Part shown: positions 7,505 through 10,538 of the stretch, piece by piece
How the letters are laid out: the number at the start of each line of letters is the position of its first letter
Position numbering within the stretch: position 1 is the first letter of the stretch
NCBI GenBank assembly: GCA_900540545.1
Contig: UQGJ01000079.1
Span: forward strand, 1-10,538
Direction of reading: 5' to 3'
Length of the DNA: 10,538 nucleotides
Source: an uncultured Eubacteriales bacterium
Lineage (GTDB): Bacteria; Bacillota; Clostridia; Oscillospirales; Oscillospiraceae
Translations under genes and position numbers: made by a program
The notes under the pieces: generated by a model
Database searches by the model: none
Seen by the model: the letters and a program-made list of their open reading frames with translations, nothing else
What the model was told of the DNA's origin: nothing

Positions 7505-7518
7505 CCGCCCGGATGCCG

Positions 7519-7568
7519 AAAAGGGGCGCTCGACAACGCACTATCCGATCGTCATCGCCCGCCCCTTT
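7519..7568 (-). terminator. Possible leader attenuator upstream of oppA
   Basis: In the - strand leader, AAAGGGGCG (7568-7560) pairs perfectly with CGCCCCTTT (7528-7520), and the 3' arm runs on into one more T, so UUUU closes the structure (7522-7519). The 31-nt interior can form a second stem (GACGA with TTGTC). This looks like a terminator lying about 15-65 nt after the predicted transcription start and 66 nt before the oppA start codon. I see no alternative antiterminator or known riboswitch fold, so a regulatory role is only a possibility. Confidence 0.45.
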
Positions 7569-7589
7569 GCAGTCATCGCTATTGTCTAT

Positions 7590-7618
7590 TTTATATCAAA
7601 TTTTTGGTTCACTGTCAA
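7590..7618 (-). promoter_or_regulatory. Sigma-A promoter of the opp operon
   Basis: On the - strand TTGACA (7618-7613, perfect -35) is followed by a 17-nt spacer and TATAAA (7595-7590, five of six -10 bases). Transcription should start near 7583, giving a leader of about 130 nt before oppA. The promoter lies in the most AT-rich part of the window. Confidence 0.85.
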
Positions 7619-7649
7619 TCAGATTTTGTAAAATATTATTTCAACTCTC

Positions 7650-7678
7650 TTGATACCCACCCCCGCCTCTGCTATAAT
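7650..7678 (+). promoter_or_regulatory. Sigma-A promoter of the serine hydrolase / SGNH unit
   Basis: TTGATA (7650-7655) and a perfect TATAAT (7673-7678) are separated by 17 nt. The start should be near 7685, about 35 nt before the coding sequence. It diverges from the opp promoter; the two -35 boxes are 31 nt apart and share an AT-rich spacer that contains ATTTT-GT-AAAAT (7623-7634). Confidence 0.87.
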
Positions 7679-7705
7679 GCAATCAAATCTCCGGAAGGGG
7701 ATCCG

Positions 7706-7713
7706 TAAGGAGG
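7706..7713 (+). promoter_or_regulatory. Ribosome binding site that decides the serine hydrolase start
   Basis: TAAGGAGG is a near-perfect Shine-Dalgarno sequence. The in-frame GTG at 7717 is only 3 nt away, too close for good initiation, whereas the TTG at 7723 is 9 nt away. The two candidate proteins differ by two residues. Confidence 0.7.
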
Positions 7714-7722
7714 CGCGTGCAG

Positions 7723-8817
7723 TTGGAAGCCTTTCAACAAGCGGCGGCATATGTGAAGCAGGCGGTGGCGGACGGCCTGACCCCGTCGGCCGCTCTGGCC
7801 ATCGGCGTGGGGGACCGGGTCTATGTGAAGGAGGCGTGGGGGGTCACCTCCCACACCCCGGAGGGGACGCCGGTGAACGAACACACCCTCTACGACATGG
7901 CATCCGTGACCAAGATGCTCTCCACCACCATGGTGACGCTGCGGCTCATCGCCCGGGGCGTGCTGGACCTGGCCGACATGCTGCCCCGGTACTTCGGGGA
8001 CCTGGTGCCGGAGGATAAGAAGGAAATCACCCTTTTCCACCTGCTGACCCACACCAGCGGCTATCCGGCCCATATCCGGCTGGACCAGGCCGGGGTGGCC
8101 CCGGCCGACGCCCTCTCCTTCTTCCTGAACGCCCCCCTGGCCTACCCCACGGGCACGGCGGTGGAGTACAGCTGCGTGGGCTTCATCGTGCTGGGCAAGC
8201 TGCTGGAGCGGGTCACGGGCCGGCGGCTGGACGAGCTGGCGGCGGAGGAGGTCTTCCGCCCCCTGGGCATGGACCACACCGGCTACCACCCCCTGGACAG
8301 GCCCATCGACCCGGCCAACACGGCCTTCACTGAACGGAGCATCTGGGACGGGACCTGGCTCCAGGGCCGGGTCCACGATGAAAACGCCTATCTGCTGGGC
8401 GGCGTGGCGGGGAACGCGGGGGTGTTCAGCGACCTGGACGACTGTATCCGCTTCGCCCGGATGCTGGCGGGCCGCGGCGCCCTGGACGGGCAGGTCTTCC
8501 TGCCCCGGTGCATCTTCGACGCCGCCATCCAGAACTACACCCCCGGCATGGACGAGAACCGGGGCCTGGGGTTCCACCTGGCCAACGGCTATTACAGCTA
8601 TTCCGGCCAGTTTTTTGACCAGGGGGGCTTCGGCCACAACGGCTTCACCGGCCCCCACATCTTCGTGTCCCCGGCCACGGGCCTGTGGGTGGCCCTGCTG
8701 ACCAACCGGGTCCACCCCACCCGGGAGAACGCCACCCACCTGCGCCTGCGCCGGGTGCTCCACACCCTGATGGCCGTTGACTACGAGACCTTGATGCGAG
8801 AGGAGGGGAGAGGATGA
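7723..8817 (+). CDS. Beta-lactamase-fold serine hydrolase (peptidase S12 / class C type)
   Basis: A 364-residue enzyme counted from TTG at 7723 (366 from GTG at 7717). The catalytic SxxK motif is S61-V-T-K64 inside MASVTKM; the second motif is Y149-S-C151, and the third, KTG-like, motif is H305-N-G307 in FGHNGFTG. ITLFHLLTHTSGYP (102-115) and LGKLLERVTG are typical of the PF00144 family, which includes esterases, D-aminopeptidases, amidases and penicillin-binding-protein relatives rather than only true beta-lactamases. No signal peptide or membrane anchor is visible, so it should act in the cytoplasm, which argues against antibiotic resistance and for a metabolic role. It has its own strong promoter and overlaps the next gene by ATGA. 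The bond it cuts is unknown; an amide or ester of an imported peptide or muropeptide would suit the setting. Confidence 0.9.
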   Translation: MEAFQQAAAYVKQAVADGLTPSAALAIGVGDRVYVKEAWGVTSHTPEGTPVNEHTLYDMASVTKMLSTTMVTLRLIARGVLDLADMLPRYFGDLVPEDKKEITLFHLLTHTSGYPAHIRLDQAGVAPADALSFFLNAPLAYPTGTAVEYSCVGFIVLGKLLERVTGRRLDELAAEEVFRPLGMDHTGYHPLDRPIDPANTAFTERSIWDGTWLQGRVHDENAYLLGGVAGNAGVFSDLDDCIRFARMLAGRGALDGQVFLPRCIFDAAIQNYTPGMDENRGLGFHLANGYYSYSGQFFDQGGFGHNGFTGPHIFVSPATGLWVALLTNRVHPTRENATHLRLRRVLHTLMAVDYETLMREEGRG

Positions 8818-9458
8818 TAAAGCCCTGTTTCGCCCCCGGCTCTGTGGTCTTGTTCCAGGGGGACAGCACCACGGACTGCGGCCGGGACTACACCGACCCC
8901 CGCTCCCTCTCCGCCGGCTACCCCGGACAGGCGGCGGCCATCTATCAGGCCCTGTTCCCCAGCCGGAACGTGACCTTCTACAACCGCGGGGTGTCGGGCA
9001 ACCGCGTGGCCGACCTGCTGGACCGCTACGAGGCGGACTTCGCCGCCCTGAGGCCGGATTTCGTCTCCATTCTCATCGGCATCAACGACACCTGGCGGCG
9101 GTACGACGCGGACGACCCCACCCCCGCCGGGGTTTTCGGCGCCCAATATGAGACCCTTTTGGGGCGACTGAAGGCCGACTTCCCGGCGGTGAAGCTCCTT
9201 CTGATGGAGCCCTTCCTCCTCCCCGTGCGGGAGGAACAGCGGCGCTGGCGGGAGGACCTGGACCCGAAAATCCAGGAGGTCCGCCGTCTGGCCGCCCGCT
9301 ATGCCGACTGGTACCTGCCCTTGGACGGCATCCTCAACGCTTACGCCCTCAGGACCAAGGACCCGGCCGCTCTGGCGGCGGACGGCATCCATCCCACCGA
9401 GCTGGGCAACGGCCTGATTGCCAGGACCTTTTTGGGCGCACTGGAGATTTTGGACTGA
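8814..9458 (+). CDS. SGNH/GDSL-family hydrolase (esterase)
   Basis: A 214-residue single-domain enzyme of usual length with all four SGNH blocks: GDSTTD (16-21, nucleophile Ser18), GVSGN (59-63, oxyanion Gly62), IGIND (88-92, Asn91) and DGIHP (190-194, Asp190 and His193). It should hydrolyse esters such as O-acetyl groups on sugars or lipids. It has no signal peptide, so it is likely cytoplasmic. The ATG overlaps the serine hydrolase stop (ATGA), and AGGAGG (8801-8806) lies 7 nt upstream, so both are made from one mRNA and are likely to act on the same substrate. Deacetylation of an imported O-acetylated sugar or muropeptide is a reasonable idea but not shown. Confidence 0.92.
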   Translation: MIKPCFAPGSVVLFQGDSTTDCGRDYTDPRSLSAGYPGQAAAIYQALFPSRNVTFYNRGVSGNRVADLLDRYEADFAALRPDFVSILIGINDTWRRYDADDPTPAGVFGAQYETLLGRLKADFPAVKLLLMEPFLLPVREEQRRWREDLDPKIQEVRRLAARYADWYLPLDGILNAYALRTKDPAALAADGIHPTELGNGLIARTFLGALEILD

Positions 9459-9527
9459 TTTTTTGTCACGTTTCGTCCCTGCCGTTCGTTATCATCACAG
9501 GAAAAGACCGGGAAAGGAGCGGACGCA
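9459..9527 (+). other. Short gap between the SGNH esterase and the coiled-coil gene
   Basis: This 69-nt gap starts with TTTTTT right after the SGNH stop but has no hairpin before it, so it is not a clear terminator. TTGTCA (9463-9468) and TATCAT (9490-9495) resemble promoter boxes but are 21 nt apart. AAGGAG (9514-9519) is the ribosome binding site of the next gene, 8 nt before its ATG. The following gene may be part of the same transcript. Confidence 0.4.
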
Positions 9528-10472
9528 ATGGGACGCTATGAGGAATTGAACGGGGAGCTGGCCCGCCTGCGGGAGTCCATCCGGCAGGCCGAGCGGGCGC
9601 AGGCCCAGCAAAAGGACCTGTCGGAGCAGCAGTGGGCCTGCCGCCGGAGGAAAGAGGCGCTGGCGGAACAGCTTGCCAAGGAGGAGGCCGACGTGGCCGC
9701 CCTGGAGCATATGAGCCTCACCGCTCTGGTCCAGACCGTGCTGGGCCGCCGGGAGGAGCGCCTGGAACAGGAACAGCGGGAGGCCGTGGCCGCCCGGGTG
9801 AACTACCAGGCGGCCTGCCGGAGCCTGGAGGACGTGGAGGACCGCCTCCGCCGGGCGGAAGCGGTCCAGGCGGCGGCGGGCGCCGACCGGGCCCGGTACG
9901 AGGCCCTGCTGGAGGAAAAGACCCAACTGCTGAAGGCGGAGAATCCCGCCCTGGCCCAGCGCCTGGTCCCTCTGGAGGAGCAGATCGGGCAGGGCCAGGC
10001 CATGCTCCGGGAGCTGGACGAGGCCCGGCAGGCTGGCCGGGCGGCGCTGGAGGCCCTGGACCGGGCGGTGGACGAGCTGGACGACGCCGAGGGCTGGGGC
10101 ACCTGGGACATGCTGGGCGGCGGCCTGCTGTCCACCATGGCCAAGCACGGGCATATCGACGGGGCCAGGGACGCGGCGGCGGAGGCCCAGATGCTGCTCA
10201 ACCGCTTCCGTACCGAGCTGGCCGATGTGCGCCTCCACGCGGATTTGACCATCGACATCAGCGACACGGCCACCTTCTGCGACTACTTTTTCGACGGCCT
10301 GATCGCCGACTGGGTGGTCCAGTCCGGCATCCACGACGCCCAGGAGAACGTGGGGCGGACCAGGGACCAGGCGGCGGAGATCCTGGCTAAACTGGACCAG
10401 ATGGACCTCCAGACCCGCGCCGCCCTGGCCCAGGCCGAGGGGGAGCGGAAGGAACTGGTGGAGCGGGCGTGA
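9528..10472 (+). CDS. Coiled-coil protein of unknown function with a conserved Trp/Gly-rich C-terminal motif
   Basis: A 314-residue soluble protein. Residues 1-185 are almost continuous charged helix rich in Glu, Arg, Gln, Ala and Leu, with heptad-like spacing, so a long coiled coil is expected. At 189-210 comes GWGTWDMLGGG followed by TMAKHGHID, then another helix (211-234), a short strand-like LTIDISD (240-246) and CDYFFDGLIADWVVQSGIHDAQ (251-272), read in two parts around the DW pair, and a last helix. I recall this WGTWDxLGGG...KH pattern from uncharacterised proteins of many bacteria, which suggests a true family, but I cannot name it. There is no signal peptide, membrane helix, ATP-binding loop or metal-binding cysteine set. 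The ATG at 9528 has AAGGAG 8 nt upstream. Its tie to the hydrolases is only position and orientation. Confidence 0.85.
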   Translation: MGRYEELNGELARLRESIRQAERAQAQQKDLSEQQWACRRRKEALAEQLAKEEADVAALEHMSLTALVQTVLGRREERLEQEQREAVAARVNYQAACRSLEDVEDRLRRAEAVQAAAGADRARYEALLEEKTQLLKAENPALAQRLVPLEEQIGQGQAMLRELDEARQAGRAALEALDRAVDELDDAEGWGTWDMLGGGLLSTMAKHGHIDGARDAAAEAQMLLNRFRTELADVRLHADLTIDISDTATFCDYFFDGLIADWVVQSGIHDAQENVGRTRDQAAEILAKLDQMDLQTRAALAQAEGERKELVERA

Positions 10473-10502
10473 CCGGCCCTGCCGGGGGCGCTCCCGCGCG
10501 GG

Positions 10503-10538
10503 GGTTCCTTTCTCGTTTGAGAAAGGAACCGAAAGAAA
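10503..10538. repeat. Perfect inverted repeat, probably an interspersed intergenic element cut by the window edge
   Basis: GGTTCCTTTCTC (10503-10514) and GAGAAAGGAACC (10519-10530) form a 12-bp perfect stem with loop GTTT, followed by GAAAGAAA, a partial echo of the right arm. Neither strand has a U-tract after the stem, so it is a poor intrinsic terminator. It is AG/CT-rich, unlike the surrounding GC-rich DNA. Similar GGTTCCTTTCT / AGAAAGGAACC sequences are, from memory, frequent between genes in this group of Clostridia. It could still serve as a 3'-end structure for the coiled-coil gene. Confidence 0.5.

Noticed and set aside
7454..7583. T-box or known riboswitch in the oppA leader
   Set aside because: I see no T-box sequence or known aptamer core; only two simple hairpins.
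5534..7708. A 724-codon open frame on the + strand, antisense to oppA
   Set aside because: Its product is low-complexity Gly/Val/Leu/His sequence, it has no ribosome binding site, and it mirrors a clearly real SBP gene. Long antisense frames are expected in codon-biased GC-rich DNA.
7723..8817. Antibiotic-resistance beta-lactamase
   Set aside because: It has the general PF00144 fold but no signal peptide and a YSC second motif; it is better described as a metabolic serine hydrolase.
9463..9495. Promoter-like boxes TTGTCA and TATCAT before the coiled-coil gene
   Set aside because: They are 21 nt apart, well beyond the usual 16-18; this is too weak to call a promoter.
10473..10502. GC-rich palindromes (CCGGC-CCT-GCCGG and CCCGCGCGGG) after the coiled-coil gene
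   Set aside because: Short stems made only of G and C with no T-tract; expected often by chance in such DNA.

Overview
The window is GC-rich DNA with tightly packed genes, near-consensus AGGAGG ribosome binding sites, several GTG starts and probably two TTG starts. Its promoters are consensus-like sigma-A type, set in short AT-rich gaps. The protein sequences look like Clostridia, and a GC-rich gut member of the Oscillospiraceae (Flavonifractor/Lawsonibacter type) is my best guess. That is an inference from composition and protein style, not from a marker gene.

Layout. The left edge (1-209, + strand) holds the C-terminal end of a BadF/BadG-type sugar kinase of the N-acetylglucosamine / N-acetylmuramic acid kinase group. 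It meets the next transcript head to head at a perfect 16-bp hairpin (244-279). From 7453 down to 281 runs one seven-gene operon on the - strand: a peptide-binding lipoprotein (oppA), two permeases (oppB, oppC), two ATPases (oppD, oppF), a CX5R phosphatase of the Tyr_phosphatase_3 type, and a GNAT acetyltransferase. Most junctions overlap or lie within about 15 nt; the exception is oppA-oppB, where an intrinsic terminator (5471-5511) should lower expression of everything after the binding protein. The operon starts at a TTGACA-17-TATAAA promoter and has a leader of about 130 nt with two hairpins, one ending in UUUU.

Divergently, a TTGATA-17-TATAAT promoter drives a + strand unit: a cytoplasmic beta-lactamase-fold serine hydrolase (7723-8817), an SGNH/GDSL esterase overlapping it by ATGA (8814-9458), and, after a 69-nt gap, a coiled-coil protein of unknown function (9528-10472). 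The right edge carries a perfect 12-bp inverted repeat without a U-tract, probably an interspersed repeat.

How they may work together. The combination of amino-sugar kinase, oligopeptide-type importer, cytoplasmic serine hydrolase of the S12 fold, SGNH esterase and GNAT would fit import and breakdown of cell-wall fragments (muropeptides): uptake, removal of the peptide, removal of acyl groups, and sugar phosphorylation. This is inference. No murQ, nagZ or namZ lies in the window, and ordinary peptide uptake explains the transporter equally well. All genes belong to known families, except that I cannot name the coiled-coil protein. I see no rRNA, tRNA, CRISPR array, insertion sequence or phage gene, and no gene-free stretch longer than about 270 nt.
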